A program made the position numbers and the translations under genes. A stretch of 64,000 bases of DNA, from NCBI GenBank assembly GCA_000697055.1, contig JNDT01002236.1:310001-374000 (forward strand), in the 5' to 3' direction. Origin of the DNA: Saksenaea vasiformis B4078 (Eukaryota > Mucoromycota > Mucoromycetes > Mucorales > Saksenaeaceae). Shown piece by piece: positions 11,878 to 22,805 of the stretch (the first letter of the stretch is position 1; each line of letters opens with the position of its first letter). The notes below the pieces were generated by a model. The model ran no database searches and was not told where the DNA came from. It saw only the letters and a list, made by a program, of their open reading frames with translations.

Positions 11878-13584
11878 TCAAGTAAAAAAAGGGAAAGAGG
11901 AGGAGAAAGAGACGCCGTCACAGCCATTTCTCTCGAGAAACCGAAGGGAAGGGTCCGTCGTAGCACTTGCCGGCAAAGCCTAATGTATTTTCACTGGGCA
12001 ATTTTTCAAAGAGAGTTCTTGGCTTGCACCCCGTCTTGATTGCTCAGTGTGAGGGCAAAACGATTTGTCGATAATGAGTGTGATTTTTTTTTTCGTAGCT
12101 CCTCTTAGTTCGGCTTAATGCAGTAGGAAGCACATTGTGTCAAGTGCATGTTGGCTATTTCGTCTTAGTTAATCATGCCGCATTGAATAGGTCAATCCTG
12201 CACAGAGGTCTGAGTTGCATAGACAGGACCCCTTTTGCATCAAAAATGTCGGGAGTCACGCTGTACCACGTACCGACATGTACCTGGCCCGCATCCACAG
12301 CTGACGTAGCATTGAAAAGAGAGAACTTATTTGGTCTTGTTTTCCTGAACAGTGCGTCTTACTGTTTGTTGAATAAATTTGGCGCTTTTTTCTTGTTTGA
12401 ACTTGGGCCCTGAGAACAAACGAACGCAAGTAGGCCATATTGGACGCAGTGGTTCACGGTCAATAAGCAGACATTTCTTTCACCAACTTTTGCGCTGATA
12501 ACTCAGAATATGCCGCTACTATCAGACTTCGTTAGATTTTTAAGTTATTTATCTGACAGTTCTCTAAAATATGCTACATGAGTGTCCGTAGAGAGATTCC
12601 CATCGCAAACATCTTCCTTGGTACAAGCCCTTCTTGAACAATAACCGATATTTTTAGGGACCATAAGCGTTACGAACTTGTGGACCACCGTAAAACGCAA
12701 GTTTCTTACGAGCTATGCTGTAGACCTGTATTACGTGATATAAGGAACGTTCTAGCTAGACATTATCACGAGGTGTTCCAGTAAAGCTAAATTCTAAGGT
12801 AGGCTCTAAGATGACCTGCTCTATGCAAGGCCTATGGTCCCTAAGAGCTCTGGATATCCCGCTTGTATGGAACTCTTTCCTATAGTATAATTCCTAAGGT
12901 ATCTGAATCCTGCGTCCGCGGAGAATCTGGTTCATGCGAGTAAAGCTATTACGGCTTACATGATGACGGATAACAGTTTAGTGTTCCCTTTTGATTAATG
13001 CAAAGGATTTGACTTGGACTAAACCGGTTGTACGTTCCTGTTTATATGAGACGCAGGCTTGTCAAGGAATATGCAGTTTGTCAAGAAGTTCATGTCTTTC
13101 AACCGTACTTGTACCGCGAAAAGCTAAGAGATTTTCTCTAGCTTGGTGTTAAAGGCAGTCATACGTTCGGATTCACTTAGCGGAGTGATAGCGGTTTGGG
13201 GCCCCTTTTGCCCGAGCCGACCACGCTACCACTTAGTATTAATACGGCGGAGCCTCAGGGAGGCCCGCTAGAAAAGAAACGCTGGAAAATCCAATTTAAT
13301 AAAAGATAACGGGTTTCTCCACTAAGTGTAAAAAGGTCTATTCAGTCAAGCGAAGTAACGAAAAGCTTTAAGAACCACCCCGTCGCAACAACCAAGTATA
13401 ATTAAAAGTCATATCGAAGTATTATAAAGTTACAGACTTTACTACTGCGAGTAAAATCGGTTGAATCCCAGTGCACTTAAGTCACGGAGAAGTATGACGT
13501 AAGTTTCTTTTCAACGTGACAGCAATTCTTACCTGCCCGAATACAGCACACCAGGTGCCTAACGAGAGGCTTGTTGGCAGTTCC
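11878..13584. other. Region downstream of the Fanzor gene; no protein gene seen
   Basis: No protein-coding exon supported. From about 12600 to 13584 there are few open frames on either strand. A GC-rich patch occurs at about 13190-13275, and a short self-complementary stretch (GCAGTTCCTTACTGC, 13576-13590) spans the Fanzor stop. In known Fanzor and TnpB systems the guide (omega) RNA is encoded at or just past the 3' end of the nuclease gene, so this side is where such an RNA and one element end would be expected. The sequence alone does not prove either. Confidence 0.35.
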
Positions 13585-16500
13585 TTACTGCCTAGCCCCG
13601 ATATGGGGCGGTTGTTGTTGCTGCTGCGGTCGTTGTAATGAGAGGGGTCTTGACTCTAGCTGATGTCCATTTTCCATGTAGGCAACTAGAATTCTTCTCA
13701 TGTTTCTTCCCGCGTTCACATCACGGTTCCAGAACTATACATTTAATGAGAACAGAACAACAGATATAAGAACACTTACTAATGGTCTGAGAGCTTGATC
13801 ATCGGCAGCTTGTCCCAACTGATGGTGGTGGCACACCTTGATCGGATACACGCTGCTGCGATTATCTGTAATGGCTATATTAAGAGATCCAGTTAGAGTA
13901 ACAAGTATGCAGCCTGATATTTACTTGCCTAATGGTTGAAGCTCTGGGCATTGTGATGTCGGATGCATCGTTCGTTCGTTCTCATCAAGACAATATCGTT
14001 TGGCTCTCCCAGTCCCGACAAACCGAACTACTTTGGTTCTATTGATGAAGTCAATTTTCGAATATTTCCAGCGGTTTGATACATACTCGTGTGGACATCG
14101 TGCTGTTGGTGCTCGAAACTGTTCCGTGTCATGGTCGCAGTTTGAACACACCTTGCTAGTGTTGTATTCATCGACCAGAACAACGAGAGCGTGCCTTGCG
14201 AGAACTTGCCGGAATGTCTAGTATTTGGAATGCGTGAGACCTGTCTATAAGAACTTGTAAATGCTCACCTTCACTGGAACTGGACCCTGGCCCCGCATTG
14301 TAGGTCGCAAATCCGCGTCACCATACGCAATGATTGCTGGCTGTTCCGGGCGAGGATGTTGTCGGCGGGCCTTACGACGACGATGCTTCCGCGATGACGG
14401 GGTTGACTTGTAGTGTGGTCGGACGTCCGGCTTTTTTTTTAGTTAAGTTAGCATAATATGAAGGTATTACAGACTTACGTCTCTGGGAGTCCAATTAGCA
14501 ATGCGGTCCGCCAGTACGTCGAGTGTGCTCCGTCTTGCGGAGTACAGAAGCAGTCGATTTTCTCGATGTCGATAGCTTTTGTTGAAGTTATGGAGCCTAA
14601 TAAGGAATTAACAGAATTGATTTCATGCGTTTTCTTCTTACGTGTTATGAATGATGCTCAAGGCAGTGATATATCGCTGAAATCCTTGCATGCTCATAAC
14701 GGTGGGAGGATTGTTCGTCAATAAGTCGTACTGAGGCTGTATTTCTGCCGCGGTCCTAGATTTCAGTTCATTCTGCTTCGACCATGAAAACATTGACCGC
14801 AGTCTATGGATACCAAGATTAGCTCAACAATAGGGGGACATTTGTAACTTACTGGTACTCTTTGTTACTGATCGTGGCAGAATGAGCGTTGCGAAGTTCG
14901 GGAGTGTCCATAGCTTCGTTTGTATCTACGGCTGTGAACAACGATCGGATCCCTATAAGAATGTTAGATGTAGAAAGAGATCGACTGTCAGTCACGCGCC
15001 TGGATCTACACCAATGATTCTTGACTGAGCTAATCGATCCTGGTCTAGCCCACGAAGCTCCTTATTCAGATGATATATTCCTCTTTGCCAAGTACTCAGG
15101 TCCATCTCTCGGGGCAGCAGTCGAAAATCTCGTTTAGAAGATGGATATCGTTCTTATGAAACACAGTAAGTGATGGAAGACTCTTCATTGGCATACCTGG
15201 TCGGCGGCGGTCGAATTGTACGGAGACAGACACCCCGTCGGTTTGCAAATAATATGCAAACTCCAACTGGAGTTCCGGTTGATCATCTGCAAGAAGCAAA
15301 TCAGTTGGATGATAGACTTAAATAGAAGGTTGCTTACGTTCAGGATCAAATCGCCGACGTTTCGCTTGACATTTATCGATATCGAAAATTTCCTCCCAAA
15401 TTGCCTCTTTCCACTCGCTGTCGCGGCATCGATGCTCGAATTGTCGTTGAGGCATGAACGCTCTTCGGAGTGGACCTCGTCGTGGGCCCTAAATTGAAAA
15501 AAAAGTATCAGATGCATATACTATGGAAACTTGGTTGCCAGAAGCCGTTCGGGAACATGCTGGTTTGCCAAGTAGGCGTCTCGCAGTAGATACCACAGTG
15601 CTCTTGTGAATATGGGAAAATGGTCGATCTGATGGTCGGATATCGGAAGCAATGACCAGAGTTTCCCGTTATATTCGGTACTGTAATGGTGCAAATGATA
15701 TATATACTGAACAATACGTGGCATGAGCGGAACAGCTTCGTCGTCTTCCGGGTCCAAATCATGGATTTCCGCACCAGCCATATGACGTTCGTAAAGTTCA
15801 TGCTGGATACTATGAGAGCGGCATAGATGTTAATCAATTACACACAATTAATCTGTCGTACTTACCGGTAAAACTCTGTCACTTCTGCTCGACGAGGCAT
15901 ATCTTCCCATACGTCATCCTGCAATGGTTCATGGTTGAGAACGTTTGCTACAGCTACATCAGCTATAAATGATAGATATGAGATCACTGGACCTTTGAAT
16001 AGAGTTCATTTACCATGATGAGCGGGGCCGCCACCGGGGAGATTCCTTCCAATCTGTTCCTTCCAAGTTGACAAAGTACGCGCGGAAGACCATTTTCAGA
16101 AATATAGGGACATTTACAACCAGATGTCGTTTCACATCTATTGGTGCAAATTATGAATGATTGCCGGGTATCGATAATATGAATACTAAAGTACTTTGAA
16201 TTATTTGGGCGGGAAAGGTATCTGCAAATTGAGCGTACACTCCTTGAACTTCTACGATCTCGTAAAAGGCTATTACGTACATATTTAGGAATAATCGATG
16301 CATATGAGCAGCTGGCAGCAGTATATATGTCTTACGTTCGTTAGCATCGACATTCCTACGCAGAGGATGGAAATGCGACATGAACGTTTCGAGCAGATCG
16401 ATCTGCCATTCAGGCTAAATGATATAGCTTTGCGTTAGACAGCTTGATGGAACTATACTGTACTTACATCTACGCCTCGGGTCACCGTGCTCACTTTCTT

Positions 16501-16873
16501 GTTGGCGAACCGGTAGGCTTTGCTCCAAAATATCCTAGTCGTAATGTGTGGGAACTCAAAAGCGTTCTCTGTGCCGAGTCCTTCGACCCAGCGACGCAAA
16601 TGGAGATTCACCAAGTTAACTGCGTCGCGTTTCATTACATGATATTCTTCGGCAACAAGTCGCAATTGCTCCTGTCAATAGCGTGTTAACAAGATATTGC
16701 TTGTTGGAATGAATACTCACTCGTAAGTATTTATAGTCATTGTTTAGAAAACTGGACAGCTTTAGTTTTCTGGTAACTCTTCCTATCTTGCCATCGGTTC
16801 GCGGTAGAAGTGATTGGCGATATCGCTGTCGTTGCCGTTGCCTCGGCGGACCTTCCTCATCGAGGGGTTCCAT
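13585..16873 (-). CDS. Fanzor (eukaryotic TnpB/OMEGA-type RNA-guided nuclease), about 17 exons
   Basis: Transposon-encoded RuvC nuclease of the Fanzor family, eukaryotic relatives of TnpB/Cas12. Read through about 16 short introns, the protein is about 850 residues. N-terminus: basic RQRQRQRYRQ, then helical EQLRLVAEEYHVMKRDAVNL. Middle: PISDHQIDHFPIF, IWEEIFDIDKCQAKRRRF, and the conserved YYLQTDGVSVSVQFDRR. RuvC-I: SRIIGVDPGIRSLFTAVD (Asp codon at 15006-15004). Bridge segment: FSWSKQNELKS and HRENRLLLYSARRS. Then IIAYGDADLRPTM. RuvC-II: LVVLVDEYNTSKVCSNC (Glu at 14169-14167), with the zinc-ribbon CxxC. RuvC-III: FWNRDVNAGRNM (Asp at 13722-13720). Last comes a Gln-rich tail. All three catalytic acids are present. 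Two introns seem to use GC donors. One join (exons 5/6, about 15960-16090) does not keep frame with the best splice sites, so a frameshift is possible. A second join (15530/15440) keeps frame only with a weak acceptor. Confidence 0.85.
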
Positions 16874-17692
16874 GGGTCGACGGCAGCGTAAAGCAGCAGG
16901 TGATGGAAAAGAAAACGATGGAGATCAAAAGACGTTGCCAAAAAATGAGTTTATTTATCTGCCAGTTTTCATTGTTATGAACTGCAGCAAACTTGTGTCA
17001 CACTTGGCATTCATTGTGTTGTAATCTGATCAGTCGACGTAATTTTTCGCCTTTAAGCTCCTGATAAATCAGTGTTTCAGGATTTATCAACCTTACGCCT
17101 ACCATATAACTTCAGCAGTAGGCGCCAGCGTTTCAGGATTAATTACACAGGCAGTGTGGCCACAAGACGTATGAACCTTCGTACTGTTTAAAGCCTATTG
17201 GTCAACGTTTGATCGCTGCGTGCGAGTAAATCCTGTTCTTTGTCCGTCAGATCGGAAAGATATTCCTACAGCTAATCACAAACAAACAATTCCTGTCAGA
17301 AACTGGTCTCTGTGGACAGTGTTGTCCTGTCTCAAAAGAAACTACCCCTTTTATTTAAAGAGAAAATAACCTGGAAGAAGATTGTAGATGCAGAACTATC
17401 TTCCATATTGAAGATAATAAGCGATTGTGTAGTGCAGCAATGATTGGGACACAGGTAGACATTGCCACAGTTGGATCTCGATGATGTGATAAAAACTTTG
17501 CAAATGAAATGCAAATGTACCCGAAAATAAGCAGAATGCAAGAGGTGGAAGAAAATCATTTTTAGTAAGATTCAACAAAAACCAGCAGCAAGATAAACGT
17601 GTCGAGCTGCAAGACAGATTTGCACATTTGAACGTATGTATCCAACTATGGCTCTTCCACGTAGCTAGATCATGTAGGGATAATACTCGCAA
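16874..17692. other. Spacer between Fanzor and the MULE remnant
   Basis: Contains the Fanzor 5' flank and the two hairpins at 17062-17124. From about 17330 to 17690 scattered short open segments on the plus strand may be decayed upstream exons of the MULE transposase, but I cannot join them convincingly. Confidence 0.4.
17062..17124. repeat. Two adjacent perfect hairpins between Fanzor and the MULE remnant
   Basis: TGATAAATC (17062-17070) pairs with GATTTATCA (17081-17089) around a 10-nt loop. CGCCTAC (17096-17102) pairs with GTAGGCG (17118-17124) around a 15-nt loop. The words GTTTCAGGATT flanking them occur twice (about 17074 and 17130). They lie about 190 bp upstream of the Fanzor start and could be part of its promoter, an element terminus or a structured RNA. 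Confidence 0.5.
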
Positions 17693-18372
17693 GTGAATCG
17701 ACGTTGGAAATACAGCAGAGAACAAACGGATCACAAGAAGATCATTGCTGACTTGATCTTAATACACGATGTGGAGTTCGACTTCCAAATGACCACGGCA
17801 CGAGTAAGCGCGCATGTCGGAAGAATGGGGCCCGCAGAAAGAGAGAGAAGACGACGAGAGATTACAGCTGCCCAGATACCTAGTGCTGTAGTTGACGATA
17901 TGGTCTCGGGTCATAATGTCAGATCATTCACACAGGAGGGCGTAGCATATAATATTTCTGTCGAAATTTCGAACATGACAGCATGCACCTGCAGAGACTT
18001 CGTCTGGCGCCAAGTAGCATGTAAACACATGTTCTTACTGAAGCGTGTCAATCCCAACCTAAACGTCCTTCAAGGTATTGTAGAAAACTACTTGCATATA
18101 GCTTCTAACGCGTAATGCTGTTAATAGTGTCTACTTACTCACATGTGACATCAACTGTTCCAGTTCAAAACACGGAAGATGGCACATTGGACTTCGCGTC
18201 ACAGAAGACTGTCTTGGAACAGAGAATGCAAAACTTCCTGCAAGAGTTCCAAAGCGGTGAAGAATGCTCGCCTGAAAAGTTCCTGGAGATAAAGAAGTAT
18301 TTTGATGCTATGGAGTATGCTTGGAGCAAAGAAGAAGTGTCTCCCAATACGAATTTGTCAACGCAAAGATAA
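17693..18372 (+). pseudogene. C-terminal remnant of a MULE-type transposase with SWIM zinc finger
   Basis: Two consecutive open segments (17693-18115 and 18115-18372). The first holds a SWIM-type zinc-finger pattern, CTCRDFVWRQVACKHMFLL (C-x-C-x9-C-x-H), preceded by a basic Glu/Arg segment (GPAERERRRREITAAQ) and the helix KKIIADLILIHDVEFDFQ. This arrangement is seen at the C-terminus of Mutator-like transposases in early-diverging fungi. The second segment (TVLEQRMQNFLQEFQ...) is a helical tail. The DDE catalytic core expected upstream is not recognisable, so this is a fragment, not an active transposase. A stand-alone SWIM-domain host protein is less likely. Confidence 0.55.
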
Positions 18373-18564
18373 ATAAAGCAAAATGGTCACATTTCGATTT
18401 CAATGACCGAATATAAAGTTTGTGACATAAGTAAATCAGCTAAGTGGTCGTCAACCACAGTTTGGCTTAATTTGGCTCGCACCAAACCAGACAAACTGGG
18501 TGACTTCCAAATTGTTGTCCTATATCAATAGGCGGGGATCTTTGGCCAGAAAGGCGAATGCATC

Positions 18565-20729
18565 ATGTTCCTTCATCATTGGATCTATCTTTTTGCGTTC
18601 GCAACGTCCATCCAGGCACACTATAATGACCGCGCGTTCGAACAGTTTGATGAAGATCTAACGTTCACTCCGCTTCCCGATGGAAAACTACTGGCCGACT
18701 TTGAGTTTACTACGCAGGTGCAGGCCCATACCTCGCCTGGTGCGCCACGTAAGGTTTCCTGAGTTTTGCGCCCCTTCCGTCTTTCTAAAGTGTCTTTAGT
18801 GCTGGACTATGGACTGTTTCCAAAAGCCATTGGCCAGGTGCTTCAGGAGTTCGATGTGCATGAGATGCATCTGACATTTACGCAAGGACGTTGGAATTAC
18901 GAGGAATGGGGTTATCCGCCTCAGCAATCGGCGGGCACAGGAGTGGAACTATGGGCATGGATGAAAGATACACCACAGTATGTAATCCTGATAAGTTATG
19001 GAAAACAAGCGTTTTCTAAAAGAGAGGAGTGAAACAGGATTGATGACCGGTGGCAATCATTGACCAACGTATTGTCTGGACTATTTTGTGCTTCCCTCAA
19101 CTTCATCGACGAGACATTGACAACGAAACCACAATTATCTTTTCCGCCGGAAGCTATTGTCAGCCAGAATCTCACTGTGGATCGATCAGCTAAATTGCGT
19201 TATGGATCTTTGCCTCATGAAAACGTGTGCACGGAAAATTTGACGCCTTGGATCAAGTTGCTACCTTGCAAAGCCAAGGTAAATTGGGTTAGACACTTTG
19301 GGATTGCTCATTCAATTGACTCTTTCTAGTCTGGCATTGCTGTATTACTAAATCCTCACAAAATCTACAACTCCAATTTCCATTCCATGGCTATTCATGC
19401 TCGATCCATTTGCATTGTAAGTTAATTTTCCAGCTACGGAAATTGTCCTCATGATGGATAGGACGAAGCTTGCAGTCATCGAGTACTGGAGTTGAAGCAA
19501 ACTGTCACGTCTGTCATTGATCCAGTAAGGGAGACCAGTTTGAGAGGTGAGTTACTTTTTATGGAGAAGAAGCAAGTTAGTTTATGCGCTGTGTTTAGAT
19601 TGGTCTCTTGAAGCTATTTTTGAGCGTAAACTTCAAGGAGCGTGTCCTATTGCCCATCGAAGTCGTGTTGTTGTAAAATTAGATCAAGAGGATGAGCCAA
19701 GATGGGAAATTAAGCCACAGCCTAGTGTTGTGAGCCGGTCAAAAGCTGTGTACGATCTGCAACAAGGTAAAAATGCACGCTGAAGTTTTCTGTTTTCTAT
19801 TTCTGATTCGACAACCTACAAGTGACAGGGGAATTGGATATCCGCATGGAATGGAAGGAACGGATGTTTGAGTACCGTAAGTTGATAAGATGTATCCTAT
19901 GACAGTGATAGATTGTCGATCACTTTTTTTAATAGCGCTTGAGCCAAGTTATCCAGTGATCTATGCCCATCGCTATTTTACAGGTTATGGTCAGGAGAGA
20001 GGAGGTCTCCGTATGACATTGCATAATCACAATCCTAATACAAGTGTACCTGTGATTTATTTTGACTCGATACCATGGTTTCTAAAGTTATATCTCCATA
20101 CACTCAAGGTGGACGTTGTCGGTCATGATGAAATTCCAACAGAAGGTAAAGAAAAAAAAAAGAAAAAGAAAACAAGGGCTAAAGCTTATACAAAAAAATG
20201 AAAAAAAACAGATATTATCCAGCAAATGCATTATCAGCCTGCTGTCGATCGATCGCGTCCAAGTATGGTGGAATGCCAGCTCATTTTACCACCTCAGTCT
20301 ATCGTGACATTGTCATTGGATTTTGAGAAAGTATTTTTAAAGTACACGGAACACCGACCTGATGCAAACCGAGGATTTGATGTGGGGTATGTGCTCCGGG
20401 AATACTTAACACCGTCGGAAAGAAACCAACCTTTTTCCTTATAGGTCTGCTGTAATTACTGCATTTATTGACTCAGGGTCATCAGGGTACGAAAAAGAGA
20501 AAAAAAAAGATTCCCTTTACTGATGCTATTTACGCGCTATTATAGAGATTCGCTATTGAAGACGATGCGTATCTATACGGACACACTTTTAGTTAGTTTA
20601 CCGACACCTGATTTTAGTATGCCGTACAATGTCATCACCTTGACTTGTACAGTGATTGCGTTGTTCTTTGGGTCACTTTTTAATCTATTGATCCGTTCCT
20701 TTGTTGTGGTTGGTGATTCAAAGCAGTAA
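18565..20729 (+). CDS. GPI16: GPI transamidase subunit PIG-T/Gpi16
   Basis: Subunit of the ER-lumenal/membrane GPI transamidase complex that attaches GPI anchors to proteins. About ten exons are inferred. Residues 1-19 form a signal peptide ([18 protein letters not shown]). Then come the conserved [20 protein letters not shown] and [41 protein letters not shown] text at about 19050-19120, [20 protein letters not shown], the core [20 protein letters not shown] with [26 protein letters not shown], and [22 protein letters not shown]-terminal transmembrane helix ([20 protein letters not shown]) and a short cytoplasmic tail ([11 protein letters not shown]) finish it. Order and length (about 560 residues) match PIG-T. 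The conserved Cys of GLFCASL and of LLPCKAK, disulphide sites in the family, are present. The kinase gene starts 240 bp downstream on the same strand. Confidence 0.93.
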
Positions 20730-20968
20730 AATGATGAGAACGGACCAATTGGAAAAGAAGAGGGGTTTAAATGATTGCTTTGTGAGCGGATCGGGTATGT
20801 TCGGCGAACGAACCCAATGTGGGGTATGGAATTGCTGAGAATCACATGGTGTCCATTGGCTAACCCGTGGAGCGTTGACTCATAAACAATCCAAGCAACA
20901 GTCTACCTTCCTCTCTTTTTTTTTTCCTCACGCCTAACCATTTGTACATACATTCGCAACGTTTTACC

Positions 20969-22805
20969 ATGTACCAAATAACACCACATCTCTATGACAA
21001 GATTAAACACTTTGCTAAATTCCCACAGACTGGGGTGTCGCTAAAACAAATGGTTATGTTTGGTAACGTGTCAAAGCGAAAGCTCGACTTTTTTTTTTAA
21101 ACTTACACCCTATGAACAACAGGCCAGAAACCTTCTCAGGGCACATTGTTTAAAGCAAGTCAATTTCTACACGGTATGGGGTTTTTTCATGTTCCCGGGA
21201 AAAAGAAACTAAAGTTCGGGTACCTTTAGAGGAGTTGCCCATTCGACTGGCCCATCGTGTGAAAGAACTCGAGGAATTACCCCGTAATCTCAATACCATG
21301 CCTTCCATCGTCAAGGTCAAACATTGGTACGCACAGTCTTTTCAGGTAAAGAAGAAAAGAAAAAAATGACAGCGGTAGCACAAGGAAGACTCAATTGGTG
21401 TCTATCTAAGGATTTGATCGATTTACCGGCGCCGCAACTTTCGAGTGTCATGCGTGATCGACTGAAGCATGCATCCAAAAACGGGGATTCCCGAACATTG
21501 CCTCCGAGTGTGCCCAATCCATCGATGCGACGTGCCATGAAACCCAGTTCATTACATCCAGCAGTACCTATTGGTCATCGGTAATAAAAAAAAGATGGCA
21601 TGACAAAAAAAAAGGGTGTCGGTTGTATTAACGTCGCGCGTATGATACTTAGTTATTATACGAATATTGATGAGATTGATTTTCCACCGGAGCTGAATGA
21701 TTACACGTCTACTTTTGTCAGAACCATTGAGGCAATCAAGAAACGACATGACCCGGTAATGACGACGATGGGTAAAAAAATAAACAACAAAAGAGAGAGA
21801 AGAAGAAAATCCCGGGGTATTCATCTGTTATATTAGCGCAAGGTATTCTGGAATACAAAGAGCGACTAAAGTCAAACCTGATTGATACGGATATCCAACA
21901 ATTTTTGGATCGGTTCTATATGTCAAGGATCGGTATCCGTATGCTTATTGGGCAACATTCGGCACTCTATCGCGGTCCCTACCGTCGAAAGGATTATGTG
22001 GGCGTGATTTGTACTAAGACCAATATCCGTGAGGTTGCACTCGATGCCATTGCCAATTCACGGTTTATTTGTGAAGATTATTATGGATTGTTCAAAGCAC
22101 CGGATGTCCAGATGTTCTGTCCTGGCGACATTGAATTTATGTATGTGCCATCGCACCTCAATCATATGCTATTCGAACTATTGAAGAATTCTCTGCGTGC
22201 TGTCGTGGAGAGATTTGGAACGGATTACGAGGATGAATACCCACCTATCAAATTAGTCATTGCTCATGGCAAAGAAGTAAGTGTTTATTCGATAGACTAT
22301 ATATTTTTAGATGCTGACATGGTGGGGGGACATGCTTGCTAGGATATTACTATCAAGATTTCTGATGAAGGTGGTGGAATTCCTCGATCAGGTATACCCC
22401 TTGTGTGGACCTATATGGTGAGTGATAAAGTGAAAATAGAGACGACAAACTAAATGAGGCTGTATAGTACACTACGGCCGAAGCGCAAGAATTAGAGCAA
22501 GATTTTAACCAATCTGATTTCAAAGCACCTATGGCTGGGTTTGGCTATGGTCTACCCATTTCGAGATTGGTAAGACTATAACATCCCATGTATTCTATTT
22601 GACTAACAAAGCTGCCTTCCCTGGTTGTCTAAGTATGCCCGTTATTTTGGTGGCGATCTCAAACTGATATCCATGGAAGGGTGAGTTTAAATGAGAGTGA
22701 CTTCTCTTTTTTTTAACTTCTATTTTCTCTCTTTTTCTTAGTTATGGCACGGACGTTTACCTGCATTTAAACCGACTTGCTAACAGCGATGAACCACTCA
22801 TGTAA
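20969..22805 (+). CDS. Mitochondrial pyruvate/branched-chain dehydrogenase kinase (PDK/BCKDK family)
   Basis: GHKL-fold protein kinase that phosphorylates and inactivates the pyruvate (or branched-chain keto acid) dehydrogenase E1 subunit in the mitochondrial matrix. Spliced order: MYQITPHLYDKIKHFAKFPQ, KPSQGTLFKASQFLHEELPI, VKHWYAQSFQ, a fungal-type insertion (LPPSVPNPSMRRAMKPSSLH), YYTNIDEIDFPPELNDY, FYMSRIGIRMLIGQH, the N-box HLNHMLFELLKNSLRAVVE, the G1 box ISDEGGGIPRSG, the G2 box GFGYGLPISRLYARYFGG, and the end GYGTDVYLHLNRL. All ATP-site motifs are intact. About nine exons. Start at 20969 gives the expected N-terminal helix, and no long mitochondrial presequence is visible ahead of it, as in fungal homologues with short leaders. 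PDK versus BCKDK cannot be separated with confidence, but PDK (Pkp1/Pkp2 type) is likelier. Confidence 0.92.

Larger units (their letters stand above)
13585..18372. mobile_element. Candidate composite transposon: Fanzor plus MULE transposase remnant (ends undefined)
   Basis: The Fanzor gene (minus) and the C-terminal piece of a Mutator-like (MULE) transposase (plus, 17693-18372) are divergent neighbours. Fanzor genes have been reported inside several eukaryotic transposon classes, including MuDr, so a single ancestral element is plausible. I could not find matching terminal inverted repeats or a target-site duplication by eye, so the true ends are not given and the span is just the coding content. 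Independent insertion of two elements is the alternative. Confidence 0.4.

Noticed and set aside
15216..15497. Plus-strand 93-codon frame opposite the Fanzor
   Set aside because: Antisense of the exons encoding the YYLQTDGVSVSVQF and IWEEIFDIDK segments; no independent support.
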